A stretch of DNA of 64,000 nt from Bowmanella dokdonensis (GTDB lineage Bacteria > Pseudomonadota > Gammaproteobacteria > Enterobacterales > Alteromonadaceae). Below, in pieces: positions 32,829 through 42,226 of this stretch. The stretch covers positions 62,001 through 126,000 of the forward strand of contig NZ_JAFKCV010000002.1 of the NCBI RefSeq assembly GCF_017254865.1, read 5' to 3'. A model generated the notes under the pieces. It ran no database searches, was not told the DNA's origin, and was given only the letters and a program-made list of their open reading frames with translations. A program made the position numbers and the translations under genes. The stretch's first letter is position 1. Each line of letters starts with the position of its first letter.

Positions 32829-35492
32829 TTAACAGGGTACGGGGGCACCCGGGCGTGCATAATACCGCCAGGTGATCAAGACGCAGCTTGCATAGAACAA
32901 CATAAATGCATACAAGGCCCAGTTGACGCTGCCGGTCAGAGCCAGCGAGGTGCCATAGGCCTTGGGTATGAAAAAGCCTCCATAGGCACCAACGGCAGAC
33001 ACCAGTCCGAGTACGGCAGCCGTTTCGAGGCTACCTTCACGATCGGCCCGGCGTTGCCCGGCCTGTCCCATGGCTTTGCTTTTCAGGGACATAAAGATAA
33101 TCGGCACCATCTTAAAGGTGGAGCCATTGCCGATACCTGAGGCAATGAACAGCAACATAAAGAGGAAGAAAAAGCCGGTAAAGCTGCCGCTGTCTTCTGC
33201 TGAAGGCATACAGACAAAGATACCGCCGAGCAACAGCATCATGAGGACAAAATTGTACAAGGTGACGGTAGCGCCGCCCAGCCGATCTGCCAGCACCCCG
33301 CCGAAAGGGCGCGCCAGGGCAGCAGCCAGCGGCCCGATAAAGGCATACTTGACGGGGTCCACTTCTTCAAACAACAGACCGCACAGCAATGGAAAGGCGG
33401 CGTAAAATCCGATAAAACTGCCGAAACTGCCCAGGTAAAGCCAACTCATCAGCCAGGCGTGAGGGTGTCTGAATACGGCGAGTTGCCGCGTGTCATGGTC
33501 AGGGACCTGATCTATGTCATGCATGCCGTACCAGGCTGCCGCAGCGCAAAGCAGAATCAAGGGGATCCAGATTAATGCCGCATTTTGTAACCATACCGGA
33601 TGGGGCAAACCATGGTTTTGCGTCATCAAAGGCGGCCCGGCGGCCTCACCCAGCAGGCTGGTGGCAATCACCAAAGGCACAATCATCTGCATGGCAGAAA
33701 CCCCGAGGTTGCCCAGGCCCGCATTCAGCCCCAGAGCAGCACCTTTTTCCGCCGCGGGGTAAAAGAAACTGATATTGGCCATGCTGGAAGCAAAATTGCC
33801 CCCACCCAGACCACAAAGCAGAGCCAGGATCAACATGGTCAGATAGGAGGTGGAGGTATCCTGCAGGGCGACAGCCATCCACAAACAGGGTACCAACAGT
33901 AGCAAGGTTGACAGCGCCGTCCAGCGCCTGCCTCCGAACAAAGGGACCATGAACGCAAAGAACAGCCTGAACGTTGCCCCGGACAGTGCGGGGAGCGCGG
34001 CGAGCCAGAACAGTTGGTTCTGCGAGTAGGGAAAGCCAAGGACAGGCATTTTCACCACCAGGATACTCCACAGGGACCAGACAGCGAAGGCGACAAACAG
34101 GTTGGGTATGGAGATCCACAGATTGCGCGAAGCGATGCGCCGCCCCTGGCTCAGCCAGAATTGTCTGTCTTCCGGACGCCAGTCATGCAGTGGTCCGCTC
34201 TGGGGTGTGGACATCTCCGGCAGATCGGTACAGCCAGTACCCTGTTGCCATTCCTGTCGTTCGGCACGACGGATGGCAAAGTGCATCCACAGCAGAGCCA
34301 GAGTGCAGACAATAAACAACAGCATGAAACAGCTTTGCCAGACCCCCACCAGATCGTTAAGCATGCCGAAGGTAAGGGGAAGCAGAAAGCCGCCCAGGCC
34401 GCCCACCATGCCCACTACCCCGCCCACCACTCCCACGTGGCCGGGATAGTAAACCGGAATGTGTTTAAACACAGCGGCCTTGCCCAGGGACATAAAAAAT
34501 CCCAGCACAACGGTCAGCAGCGCAAACAACACCAGGGGCATTTCCAATGAGAAAGACAATATGTCCGTTACACCACGCACCTGATACCGGGTGGGTGGAT
34601 AGCTGAGTAAAAAGGTACAGAGCACAGAGGCAATGAGCGTCCAGTACATGACTGCCCTGGCGCCGTACTTATCGGACAACCAACCGCCCAGTATACGGAA
34701 CAGGGAGGCAGGAATACTGTACAGGGCAGCCAGTATACCGGCTGTGGCAAGGCTCAGCCCGTACACCTGCATCAGATAATGCGGCAGCCACAGGGCCAGG
34801 GCCACAAAGGCACCAAAAACAAAAAAATAGTACAGTGAAAAACTCCAGACCCGCAGGTCCGTCAGCGGCAACAGCTGTTGTGAAAGGGGCACAGGGGCTT
34901 TGTTCTTGCCGGTATGGCCGGGATCGGGTTTGGCCCAGACAAAGAAAATGACCGCCATCAGGACCATCACCACTGCATAGATCCGCGCCGTGTCCTGCCA
35001 ACCCAGCGCCAGCAGCACAAAGGGCGCCGCAAAACTGGTCAGCGCGGCGCCCACATTGCCGGCACCGAAAATCCCCAGCGCTGTGCCCTGCCGGTCTTTC
35101 TCATACCAGGCAGAAATATAAGTGACCCCGACAATAAAACCGCCGCCGGCCAGACCCACCCCGAGCGCCGAGACAAGCAGCCACAGATAACTGTCCGCCA
35201 GGCTGAGCAGGAACACCGACACCGACGTGGCCAGCATCAGAATGGAAAACACCTGTCTGCCGCCATAGCGATCCGTCAACAGGCCCAGGAACAAGCGGCT
35301 GATGGCGCCCGTGAGAATGGGGGTGGCCATCAGCAAACCCAATTCGGTATCGGACAGGCCGAATTCGTCCTTAAGCCGAATACCGAGGATGGAAAACAGC
35401 GTCCAGACCGCAAAGCACAGCGTAAAAGACAGCGTCGACAACCACAGCGCCCATCTCTGGGCACTGGCAGGAACGCTACCGGCTGCGATCAT
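32829..35492 (-). CDS. narK: Fused double nitrate/nitrite transporter NarK1-NarK2
   Basis: 887 residues from ATG 35492; a GTG two codons earlier is possible. Two complete MFS units of about 430 residues joined near residue 430-450, each with twelve helices. Unit 1 shows RLKDEFGLSDTELGLLMATPILTGAISRLFLG and a nitrate signature GLGVGLAGGGFIVGVTY. Unit 2 begins around WISIPNLFVAFAVWSLWS and contains GLGGGNFASSMANISFFYP. Fused NarK1-NarK2 proteins, as in Paracoccus, combine nitrate/proton symport with nitrate/nitrite antiport for denitrification. Co-transcribed with nnrS. Confidence 0.95.
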   Translation of the reverse strand: MIAAGSVPASAQRWALWLSTLSFTLCFAVWTLFSILGIRLKDEFGLSDTELGLLMATPILTGAISRLFLGLLTDRYGGRQVFSILMLATSVSVFLLSLADSYLWLLVSALGVGLAGGGFIVGVTYISAWYEKDRQGTALGIFGAGNVGAALTSFAAPFVLLALGWQDTARIYAVVMVLMAVIFFVWAKPDPGHTGKNKAPVPLSQQLLPLTDLRVWSFSLYYFFVFGAFVALALWLPHYLMQVYGLSLATAGILAALYSIPASLFRILGGWLSDKYGARAVMYWTLIASVLCTFLLSYPPTRYQVRGVTDILSFSLEMPLVLFALLTVVLGFFMSLGKAAVFKHIPVYYPGHVGVVGGVVGMVGGLGGFLLPLTFGMLNDLVGVWQSCFMLLFIVCTLALLWMHFAIRRAERQEWQQGTGCTDLPEMSTPQSGPLHDWRPEDRQFWLSQGRRIASRNLWISIPNLFVAFAVWSLWSILVVKMPVLGFPYSQNQLFWLAALPALSGATFRLFFAFMVPLFGGRRWTALSTLLLLVPCLWMAVALQDTSTSYLTMLILALLCGLGGGNFASSMANISFFYPAAEKGAALGLNAGLGNLGVSAMQMIVPLVIATSLLGEAAGPPLMTQNHGLPHPVWLQNAALIWIPLILLCAAAAWYGMHDIDQVPDHDTRQLAVFRHPHAWLMSWLYLGSFGSFIGFYAAFPLLCGLLFEEVDPVKYAFIGPLAAALARPFGGVLADRLGGATVTLYNFVLMMLLLGGIFVCMPSAEDSGSFTGFFFLFMLLFIASGIGNGSTFKMVPIIFMSLKSKAMGQAGQRRADREGSLETAAVLGLVSAVGAYGGFFIPKAYGTSLALTGSVNWALYAFMLFYASCVLITWRYYARPGAPVPC

Positions 35493-35604
35493 CTCCACTC
35501 CAAGTCAGCTTGCTCAAAGTGGGATCATAGAGCTCCGGCAGGGGCTGCACTATACAGACAAAGAGGCAGAAAACTTAGCTCATCTACCTCTTTGGGAGTA
35601 GCGC

Positions 35605-36492
35605 TCAGGAAGCGGACTCTGTTCCGGCTTTAGCCATGCCGACGATACTATGCCAGTAGCCGTTACAGCTACCCGGCAAAGACCAGTGCTGCTGACCGTC
35701 TTGGTTGGCCCTGAATCTGGCCAGCCAGTCCAGTGTTTCACTGCCCAGGGGACTGAGCCTGACCACATCCACCAGGCCCTGCATGGACGGCAGATCATTG
35801 ATCAGGTTGTAGCACTGCCCCGACTGCGTTTGGATGCCGTTGAGGGTAAACAGGGACTGCCCTTCCTGGCTGCTGGTCAGACGGCCGGTGGGATAGTTGA
35901 TGCAGCACAGCTGACAGTCATCTTTGGAGCGGTTCTCCGAACGGGCGGTAAAACAGCGGGCCGAATAGGCCAGGGGCAGATAGCCATAGGCAAAGATCTC
36001 TACTGAAAACCGATTTCGGATGCCCAGTTCCTCACAACCCTGCAACATCTTTTCCAGCCACTGGCGGGACAGCTCCACCGGCATCACCCAGCGTTGCATT
36101 CCCATGTCCAGCAACTTCTTCAGGCTGTACTGGCTGTAGCTGTTTATGGCTGGGCCGGCCACAAAAGGCTTACCCTGTTCGGTCACCAGTTGAATGGCGC
36201 TGACATCATTGGCTTCCACAAGGAACTCACCATTGTCGCAGTAGGCCTTTAGGGCCTTGACTTCCGACGGGGCCTCAAGCAGGGCCATGGTTGACAACAC
36301 CACCTGCTTGCCCTTGCCGGCCAGTTCCCTGGCCAGGGCCAGCCAGTCTGCCTGGCGCAGTTCCCTGCGTTTTGAGCAGACAGTTTCTCCCAGGTAAATA
36401 ATATCGGCATCACTGGCCAAGGCCTGCCGATAAAAATCTTCCACCTCAGCCTTGGGCCAGAAATATAGGATGGGACCTAATGAATACTGCAT
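35605..36492 (-). CDS. ubiV: UbiV, O2-independent ubiquinone hydroxylation protein
   Basis: 295 residues from ATG 36492 ([14 protein letters not shown]); upstream open codons belong to the overlapping ubiU frame region. U32 peptidase-like TIM barrel with the four cysteines that hold a 4Fe-4S cluster: one in [11 protein letters not shown] and three in [21 protein letters not shown]. Works with UbiU as a heterodimer in anaerobic ubiquinone synthesis. Starts four bases after ubiU. Confidence 0.94.
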   Translation of the reverse strand: MQYSLGPILYFWPKAEVEDFYRQALASDADIIYLGETVCSKRRELRQADWLALARELAGKGKQVVLSTMALLEAPSEVKALKAYCDNGEFLVEANDVSAIQLVTEQGKPFVAGPAINSYSQYSLKKLLDMGMQRWVMPVELSRQWLEKMLQGCEELGIRNRFSVEIFAYGYLPLAYSARCFTARSENRSKDDCQLCCINYPTGRLTSSQEGQSLFTLNGIQTQSGQCYNLINDLPSMQGLVDVVRLSPLGSETLDWLARFRANQDGQQHWSLPGSCNGYWHSIVGMAKAGTESAS

Positions 36493-36496
36493 GTTG

Positions 36497-37492
36497 TCAC
36501 TGCCATTTTCTGTGATAGGCGCCAAGAGAGGTCTGACTGCCTTCGGAGACCTCTTCCAGTCCTTGCTGCCAGTCCGGGCGAACCTGGAATGAAGCTGTTC
36601 GTACCAGGGCGGCATCAATGGCCTGGCGCCAGATTCGCGTTACCTTCTGCACATAGGCCGGGCTGCGCTGGCGCCCTTCTATCTTGACCGCCGAGATCCC
36701 GCAACCGATCAGATCCGGCAGCAGGTCCAGGGTATTAAGGCTGGTGGGCTCTTCCAGGGCATGGAAGGTATTACCGTCCACATCAAAGCGCCCCTTGCAC
36801 AGGGTCGGATAACCCGCCTTCTCGCCGCATTTATAGCGATCGATCAATACACCGTTGAGTCTGGACTCCAGGCCCTTGTCCGTTTCCTGCCAGCGCACGT
36901 GGGCGGCGGGTGAGCAGGCCCCGGCCGTGTTGGGGGATTCACCTGTCATGTAGGAAGACAGGTAGCAACGTCCCTCTGCCATGATACACAGGCTGCCAAA
37001 GGCAAAAACCTCCAGCTCTACCTCGGTCTGGCGAGCCAGTTGTTTGACCTGATGGATGGACAGAACCCTGGGCAGGACCACACGACTGACACCGAACTGG
37101 GACCGGTAGAACTCAATCGCCGCCGTGTTGGTGGCGGACGCCTGTACCGACAGATGCAAACAAGCATTCGGATAGCGACCGGCTGCATAGTCCAGCACCG
37201 CCATATCGGCGACGATCAAGGTGTCGGCGCCGTTTTGCACGGCCATGTCCACTGCGTATTGCCAGCGTTTCCAGCCATCCGGATGGACAAAAGTATTGAT
37301 GGCCACATGCAATTTGCGCTGATGCCTGTGAAGGTAATCTGCCGCCTCACTGACTTGGCGGTCGGTAAAATTCAGACCGGCAAAGTGCCGGGCATTGGTA
37401 TCATTTTTCAGGCCTATGTAGACGGCGTCGGCGCCCTGCTCTACGGCTTTCTTAAGGGCCGGCATACTGCCTGCTGGGCAGAGTAGTTCCAT
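36497..37492 (-). CDS. ubiU: UbiU, O2-independent ubiquinone hydroxylation protein
   Basis: 331 residues from ATG 37492 ([20 protein letters not shown]), the conserved U32 start. Cluster cysteines appear in [23 protein letters not shown] and near YPTLCKG. Partner of UbiV. Upstream open codons up to 37663 run through the divergent promoter and are not part of the gene. The divergent ubiT on the plus strand completes the UbiUVT set, which makes ubiquinone without oxygen, needed by a denitrifier that respires with quinols. Confidence 0.94.
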   Translation of the reverse strand: MELLCPAGSMPALKKAVEQGADAVYIGLKNDTNARHFAGLNFTDRQVSEAADYLHRHQRKLHVAINTFVHPDGWKRWQYAVDMAVQNGADTLIVADMAVLDYAAGRYPNACLHLSVQASATNTAAIEFYRSQFGVSRVVLPRVLSIHQVKQLARQTEVELEVFAFGSLCIMAEGRCYLSSYMTGESPNTAGACSPAAHVRWQETDKGLESRLNGVLIDRYKCGEKAGYPTLCKGRFDVDGNTFHALEEPTSLNTLDLLPDLIGCGISAVKIEGRQRSPAYVQKVTRIWRQAIDAALVRTASFQVRPDWQQGLEEVSEGSQTSLGAYHRKWQ

Positions 37493-37530
37493 ACAGCCTC
37501 CTGTATCAACCAGGTAAAGGAGGCGGCATT

Positions 37531-37588
37531 CTGCCAAGCGAAACCTCGGGTTTCTTTGATTTAGATTAAGTTTCCGGGTACTTGGCAG
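37531..37588. repeat. Inverted repeat flanking the FNR box between ubiU and ubiT
   Basis: CTGCCAAG at 37531-37538 and CTTGGCAG at 37581-37588 are perfect inverted copies. The centre of symmetry lies within three bases of the centre of the FNR box. A smaller GAAACC-TCG-GGTTTC hairpin lies inside (37540-37554). Could be a second regulator site or a cruciform. Confidence 0.6.
37556..37569. promoter_or_regulatory. FNR/ANR/DNR-type box in the ubiU-ubiT divergent promoter
   Basis: TTGAT-TTAG-ATTAA matches TTGAT-N4-ATCAA at nine of ten positions. It is 63 bases from both ATGs, suited to activate either operon under anoxia. Confidence 0.75.
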
Positions 37589-37631
37589 CAGTAATCTAGC
37601 GGCAGTTATCAAACCGGACAGGCGACTGGAA

Positions 37632-38102
37632 ATGCTTCCTACCTTATTTAAACATGCTGACAAACTGCTCAGACCCGGCCTGCAGATACTGGCTTACTCG
37701 CCAGCAGGGTTGCAACAACACCTGGCCAGCCACTTTTTCAACCTGGCCCTGAAAAAGCCATTGGCAGAGGGGCTACTGGACTTCCTGGACACAGCGACGG
37801 TAAGAGTGGAGATAAGGGATCTGCAGCAGAACTGGTACTTCCGGTTATCTCAGCGTCGTCTGCGGGTGGAAAGCCAAGGGGAAGAAACTGTCTGCTTCAG
37901 TGGTGAACTGCAAAGCTTTTTGCTGATGGCCAGTCAGACGGTGGATCCCGACACCCTGTTCTTTCGTCGCCAGCTGTCCATATCGGGTGACACTGAACTG
38001 GGTCTGGCACTGAAAAACCTGCTGGACAGCCTGGAACTCGATCAACTGCCCTTTATGATCGGTCGACCACTTCAACTGTATGCACAAGGGCACGCCGGTT
38101 GA
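37632..38102 (+). CDS. ubiT: UbiT, SCP2-domain ubiquinone accessory protein
   Basis: 156 residues with an SCP2-like lipid-binding domain (HFFNLALKKPLAEGLLDFLDTATVRVEIRD...GDTELGLALKNLLDSLE). Essential accessory factor for UbiU/UbiV. Divergent from ubiUV around an FNR box. Followed after 49 bases by a hemerythrin-like gene, probably in the same transcript. Confidence 0.93.
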   Translation: MLPTLFKHADKLLRPGLQILAYSPAGLQQHLASHFFNLALKKPLAEGLLDFLDTATVRVEIRDLQQNWYFRLSQRRLRVESQGEETVCFSGELQSFLLMASQTVDPDTLFFRRQLSISGDTELGLALKNLLDSLELDQLPFMIGRPLQLYAQGHAG

Positions 38103-38151
38103 GTGAGCCGATTTTGTCTCTTAACAGCCTGAACATTGATGGGAGATTGCC

Positions 38152-38574
38152 ATGCAACAATTCATCACCCGGTTTTTCTACAGTCACCTGCAGGGACTGG
38201 AACTGCTCTTCATTGCCTACCGGCGTTACAAGCGCAAGGACAAACTGATGGCCCGCCAGTTGTTTGACAAATTCAAGTCCGGCATGGAGCGTCATATTGA
38301 ACAGGAGGAACAATGCCTGTTACCCGAGCTGGAGTTGGTTAGCCATGAACAGGCGGTCTTTGACAAGGCGCGCCGGGAACACCAACAGATACGGCAACAG
38401 ATGAACTGGATAGAAAGCCTGCTGGATCGGCAGGTAGACAGCAGCGAAGACGATCAGACCCTGGAGTATCTGTTATCCGATCACTTTGAAAACGATGAAT
38501 TCGGCCTCTATCCCACCTGCGACAGGCTGCTGGATACAGATGCCACTACCCGCGTACTGATGGCTGTCTACTGA
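38152..38574 (+). CDS. Hemerythrin-like di-iron domain protein
   Basis: 140 residues, four-helix bundle with candidate iron ligands H in FYSHLQGLELL, H/E in MERHIEQEEQCLLPELE, H in REHQQIRQQ, and H/E in LSDHFENDEFGLYP. The pattern is the HHE/hemerythrin domain with conserved H..HxxxE..H..HxxxxD/E spacing. GGGAGATTGCC precedes the ATG. Likely binds O2, NO or iron. Its position after ubiT suggests FNR-dependent expression. Confidence 0.82.
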   Translation: MQQFITRFFYSHLQGLELLFIAYRRYKRKDKLMARQLFDKFKSGMERHIEQEEQCLLPELELVSHEQAVFDKARREHQQIRQQMNWIESLLDRQVDSSEDDQTLEYLLSDHFENDEFGLYPTCDRLLDTDATTRVLMAVY

Positions 38575-38587
38575 GGCGCGGTCTATG

Positions 38588-39652
38588 TCACGGGCCGTGC
38601 ACTAACTGGTGAACAAAACCCAGTTTCTGCATGGCCCCGCCAGACAGATAAAAGGGATAGGCATGGGCATGGCCCATACTGCGGTTCAAACTGTTCAGGG
38701 CATAGGTCAGGGGCAACCAGTGCTCAATCAGCGGCTCAAATGGCCCTTGTCCATAGGCGTTGAAGTTTTGCATATCCCGGGCAGGCGGCGATCTTCCCTG
38801 TTGCGGGTCGATTCGCATGCCGAACTGCTGGGCCGTTTCCAGGGTATCCACCATATGCAGATAGTGGGCCCAGGTTTCCGCCCAGTCCTCCCAGGCATGG
38901 CTGCTTGCATAGGCGCTGACGTGCCGTTGCTGCCAGTCCTCCGGCGGCCCCTGGCGATAGTGATTTTGCAGAGCCTGCTGATAATCCAGTCGTTCATCGC
39001 CAAACAAGCCCCTGAATGCCCTTAAATGCTGCGAATCTCTGATTAATCTGTCCCAGTAGTAGTGACCTGATTCATGACGGAAGTGACCCAGGATAGTCCG
39101 GTAAGGTTCGGCCATCTGTTCACGCATTCTCTCCCGTTCGGCGTCATCCGCCTCGGCAATATTCAGTGTGATCAGTCCATCCGAATGGCCGGTCCTGACT
39201 TTGTTCAGTTCGCTGAAAGAAGGCGCGGTATCGGCGAGAAAATCAAAGGCCAGGCCCTGACCAGAACTGTTTTTCGGTTCCACAGGGAGGCCCAGTTGCA
39301 ACAGGCTGTAGACCAGGCGGCGTTTTTCTGTTTCCAGCCTTTGCCACAACAACAGATTGCCGGACACCGACAAATCGGGGATGGTCTGGTTGAGCCGGCA
39401 GGCCAGGCAATATTCCTGATCAGAGCTGTCCTCAACCATCCAGTTGCAAACCTGGTGCTGGGCGTAGTTCACACACATACGATAGGCACTCTGGCCGCCA
39501 ATGGGATACCAGGTGCGCTTATCGCTGCTTTGCCTCAGGGCCACCAGATCGAGTTGGTCGGGCAGAAATCCCAGTACCGCAGCACAAGCGGTGCACCGGG
39601 TGTTTTCGAAGTACAGCAGGTTACGGCACTGATTGCAGGAAAACAGCTTCAT
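38588..39652 (-). CDS. Putative zinc metallopeptidase with N-terminal zinc ribbon (COG4307 type)
   Basis: 354 residues. N-terminal zinc ribbon (SCNQCRNLLYFENTRCTACAA), then a second cysteine set (CVNYAQ..CNWMVED..YCLACRLN), then a metallopeptidase core with HFRHESGHYYWDRLI holding HExxH-type HESGH and a downstream EDWAETWAHY helix that could supply the third ligand. Widespread proteobacterial family without a known substrate. Located between the UbiT operon and nrdDG on the opposite strand; no clear partner. Confidence 0.85.
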   Translation of the reverse strand: MKLFSCNQCRNLLYFENTRCTACAAVLGFLPDQLDLVALRQSSDKRTWYPIGGQSAYRMCVNYAQHQVCNWMVEDSSDQEYCLACRLNQTIPDLSVSGNLLLWQRLETEKRRLVYSLLQLGLPVEPKNSSGQGLAFDFLADTAPSFSELNKVRTGHSDGLITLNIAEADDAERERMREQMAEPYRTILGHFRHESGHYYWDRLIRDSQHLRAFRGLFGDERLDYQQALQNHYRQGPPEDWQQRHVSAYASSHAWEDWAETWAHYLHMVDTLETAQQFGMRIDPQQGRSPPARDMQNFNAYGQGPFEPLIEHWLPLTYALNSLNRSMGHAHAYPFYLSGGAMQKLGFVHQLVHGP

Positions 39653-39721
39653 CAGGGAACTCCTTTACCCACAGGATTAGGTCTATCGACACTGCCATCC
39701 TTGGCTCATTCCCCGGCTTTG

Positions 39722-41505
39722 TCAACCGGCCTGCTGTCGATGATAGTGACGCAGATCATGCTCCTGGCGTCTGCCGGCACTGAAGGCCGAGACCCGCTTG
39801 AGATAGCCTATGACCCGGGTTCCGTAATCAATATCACTGGAGCCACAGGCCGGACACCCCGGCAGACTGCGTTTGTCGATATGTTCGCAGTCATTGCAGA
39901 TGGTGATCCGCACATTGACACAGAAGTAGTTGCAACCGGTGGTGGCGGCAACGTCGAACAACTTAAGATAATTCTGCTCACTGAGCCGTTCTTCCAGGTT
40001 CAGGTGCAACGCCGAGCCTCCATCCAGATAGCGGGTCATCTGCTCACCGTGCAGAATGAACTTATCCAGATGGTTAATGCTGTTGTCCTCCACCGCATAA
40101 AAATAACTGTTGTAGCAGTCCCGTCCCACCTGATAGCCGTCCTTTCTGTCCCAATTGGCGTTTTTGACGCCCAGGTTCTCTGCCGGCACAAATTCCGTAT
40201 TGAACAGATAACCGGTCTCACTTCTGGCCTGACGGTTCAAATCATAGATAACTTTAAGCTGACCTTCGACAAAGCTTTGATAGGCCGGATCCACCTCGGC
40301 TTTCATCCCCAGATACTCGGCCGCTTCCACCATGCCGTTGATGCCGATGGTCAGAAACTGCTTATCCAGACTGATAAAGCCCGCGTCATACACCCCCAAA
40401 AGGCCACTTTTCTGGTGATCTTCCATCAGTTTGCGATAGGCAACCTGATACTGCTGTATCTTACGGATTTCGGTGGCGAGATCCCGGCCATCCTGGATCA
40501 GCCGGTTCATGTTTAGTGTGATCACATTGATGGAGCCGGTTGCCACGCCGCCGGCCCCCAGGCTGTAAGAGAAAGTATGGTCGCTGATTTCGTTACGTAA
40601 TCGACAGCAGGAGGCCAGCGAATCGGCGCTTTGCGACTGATACACAAAAAAGGCGCCCCCTCGCTCATATTGCGGGCGCAGAGGCCGGCAAATTCACGGT
40701 CTTTGACCCTGCCCTTTTCTGTCAGCATGGCGGCGGTGACCACCGGAAAGGTCAGGATGGCCTTGTTACGCTCCCGGTTGAACCAGTCGAGGAAAAAGCC
40801 CTGCAGGGCACTGACCGACTGCCAGTCGGGGGCCGTCATATCCGGAAATACAAAATTACCGAACATGGCATCAAAGTAGTGCTGGTCATAAAGGGAGATA
40901 TTCCAGAACACGCTTTGGTACCCTCGTGCGGCGGCGGGTTGATTCAGTGCATAAACCACATGCTGAAGATGATTTTCGATAGCCTTGGTATGGTCAGTCA
41001 GGTAATTGTCGCCGTAATCGCGACGGGCAAAATAATCGAAATAGGTTAGAAACTCCACCGTCGCCACTGCCCCGGCAAACTGCGAGCTCACAGCAAACAC
41101 CAGATTGACAAAACTGCCGCAGAAAGACTCCAGATGTTTGGGGGCTTTGGACTCCCCCCCTAACCGTGTCAGCCCGTCGAGCAGAAAGGGATACATAGTA
41201 ATGGAGGTACAGTAAGGCTTAAGGCTGGTTTCATCATGGACGTATATTTCATGATTCTCTATTTGCCGGACGTACTCATCGGCCAGCGCCTGCCCGTAGA
41301 GTTCGGCAATTTTGCCCCGTACCTGGGCCCGGTTGATCTGGATGAAAAAGTCTTTCATCAGTTCCGCCTCCAGCGTGGCGATATTTTTCTGCGTCACATT
41401 GGCATTGGCGTCAAGCTTGGACCCGTCGGCAGCATTGGCCGCTTGCTGGTACTGATGAATGAAGTCCAGTTTGCCTTGTATTTGTTCTGAATTAAGCGGC
41501 AGCAT
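39722..41505 (-). CDS. nrdD: Anaerobic class III ribonucleotide reductase NrdD, interrupted by a -1 frameshift
   Basis: Two overlapping frames together spell one NrdD of about 594 residues. Frame one runs from ATG 41505 to ARNMSEGAPF at about 40652; frame two resumes at FFVYQSQSADSLASCCRLR and runs to TGA at 39722. The junction is a run of six T on the coding strand (A6 at 40646-40651); seven would restore the frame. The coding strand reads U_UUU_UUG in frame, a -1 slippery heptamer. C-terminal landmarks are intact: a zinc ribbon (CNDCEHIDKRSLPGCPACG) and the glycyl-radical loop GTRVIGYL. It makes deoxynucleotides without oxygen, activated by NrdG. Mutation, assembly homopolymer error or recoding are all possible. 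Confidence 0.88.
40646..40651 (-). other. Frameshift point and slippery heptamer in nrdD
   Basis: T6 run on the coding strand where the two nrdD frames meet. With frame-zero codons CCT TTT TTG, a -1 slip at T TTT TTG puts the ribosome in the second frame (TTT GTG TAT CAG). Conserved NrdD sequence on both sides shows no missing residues. Confidence 0.8.
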
Positions 41506-41983
41506 GGCTGTTCTCCCTGAATCGAAAGTTAAGTAAGTTCCCGCCTGCCAGCTGCAAAAAGCGTTGGTTGGTGACGGGGCTGTCCAGACCGCCTAGACGT
41601 GCGTCATAGGGTCCGGTTTTCAGATAATCGAGCTGGCGCAGAAGCCGTTTTGGCAATCGCTCCTTCCCGGTGTAAAGACAGGTCTTAAGCCCTTTCGCCC
41701 TGGCAATAAGCAGCTTTTGAAGCAGGGCGTCCGGATGCCATTCGCCACCAAAAAACAGCACGCAAGTGACCAGGTGTGCGTAGCGATCCACCTGTTCAGC
41801 AAAGGCCGGATTTGTCAGGGGCCGACCTGCATGGGGATCCCAGGTATCCTGGCTGTGACAGCCGGGACACTTGAGGGGACAGCCGCTGATGGTAAAGGCC
41901 AGGGATATCTCATCCGGGACCTCCTGAAAGCAGATCTGTGCAGGAAAGGCATTGAAGGGCTTTTTATCATCATCTTGTGTCAT
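41492..41983 (-). CDS. nrdG: Anaerobic ribonucleotide reductase activase NrdG (radical SAM)
   Basis: 163 residues. Radical SAM cluster motif CPLKCPGC at C35, C39, C42; FFGGEWHPDAL is the GGE-like SAM-binding loop. Cleaves SAM to generate the glycyl radical on NrdD. Unusually it precedes nrdD, overlapping its ATG by 14 bases. The start lies 14 bases before a perfect NrdR box. Confidence 0.94.
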   Translation of the reverse strand: MTQDDDKKPFNAFPAQICFQEVPDEISLAFTISGCPLKCPGCHSQDTWDPHAGRPLTNPAFAEQVDRYAHLVTCVLFFGGEWHPDALLQKLLIARAKGLKTCLYTGKERLPKRLLRQLDYLKTGPYDARLGGLDSPVTNQRFLQLAGGNLLNFRFRENSHAAA

Positions 41984-41996
41984 TAATGAGCAGCAA

Positions 41997-42012
41997 ACAC
42001 TATATATTGTGT
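41997..42012. promoter_or_regulatory. NrdR box upstream of nrdGD
   Basis: ACACTATATATTGTGT is a near-ideal 16-bp NrdR site. A degenerate second copy (TTGTGT half conserved) lies 32 bases closer to nrdG at 41965-41980. NrdR represses ribonucleotide reductase genes when dATP is high. Confidence 0.88.
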
Positions 42013-42043
42013 CTCAACCTTAATGGCGGACAGAGTTATGGAA

Positions 42044-42057
42044 TTGATCTGGATCAA
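42044..42057. promoter_or_regulatory. Perfect FNR/ANR/DNR box between nrdGD and a conserved small gene
   Basis: TTGAT-CTGG-ATCAA, exact match to the FNR consensus. 61 bases upstream of the nrdG start and 170 bases before the plus-strand gene at 42227. Confidence 0.88.
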
Positions 42058-42089
42058 TGAACAGACGCCGGGGCGGGTTTGAATTTTAT

Positions 42090-42148
42090 GGGATCCCCTG
42101 GATCCCGCTTGATAAAGGCCTTGTGGCCGCCTACCCCTTTATGGGTAG
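42090..42148. repeat. Two hairpins in the nrdG upstream region
   Basis: GGGATCC-CCT-GGATCCC at 42090-42106 and CTACCC / GGGTAG at 42131-42148. They could shape the leader of the plus-strand gene at 42227 or end stray transcription. Confidence 0.5.
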
Positions 42149-42226
42149 GTCAACTGACACTTTTGCCTTAAGCGGATATCACCGGGTTTCGCTAAGATCC
42201 CGAATCAGACTCCAGGAGACCATTTT

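Noticed and set aside
35499-35604. TTGAGCAAGCTGAC as an FNR site for narK
   Set aside because: Second half-site is poor; only TTGA matches well.
39074-40516. 480-codon plus-strand frame across nrdD and the metallopeptidase
   Set aside because: Longest antisense frame in the window, but it runs opposite two genes with clear motifs and resembles nothing.
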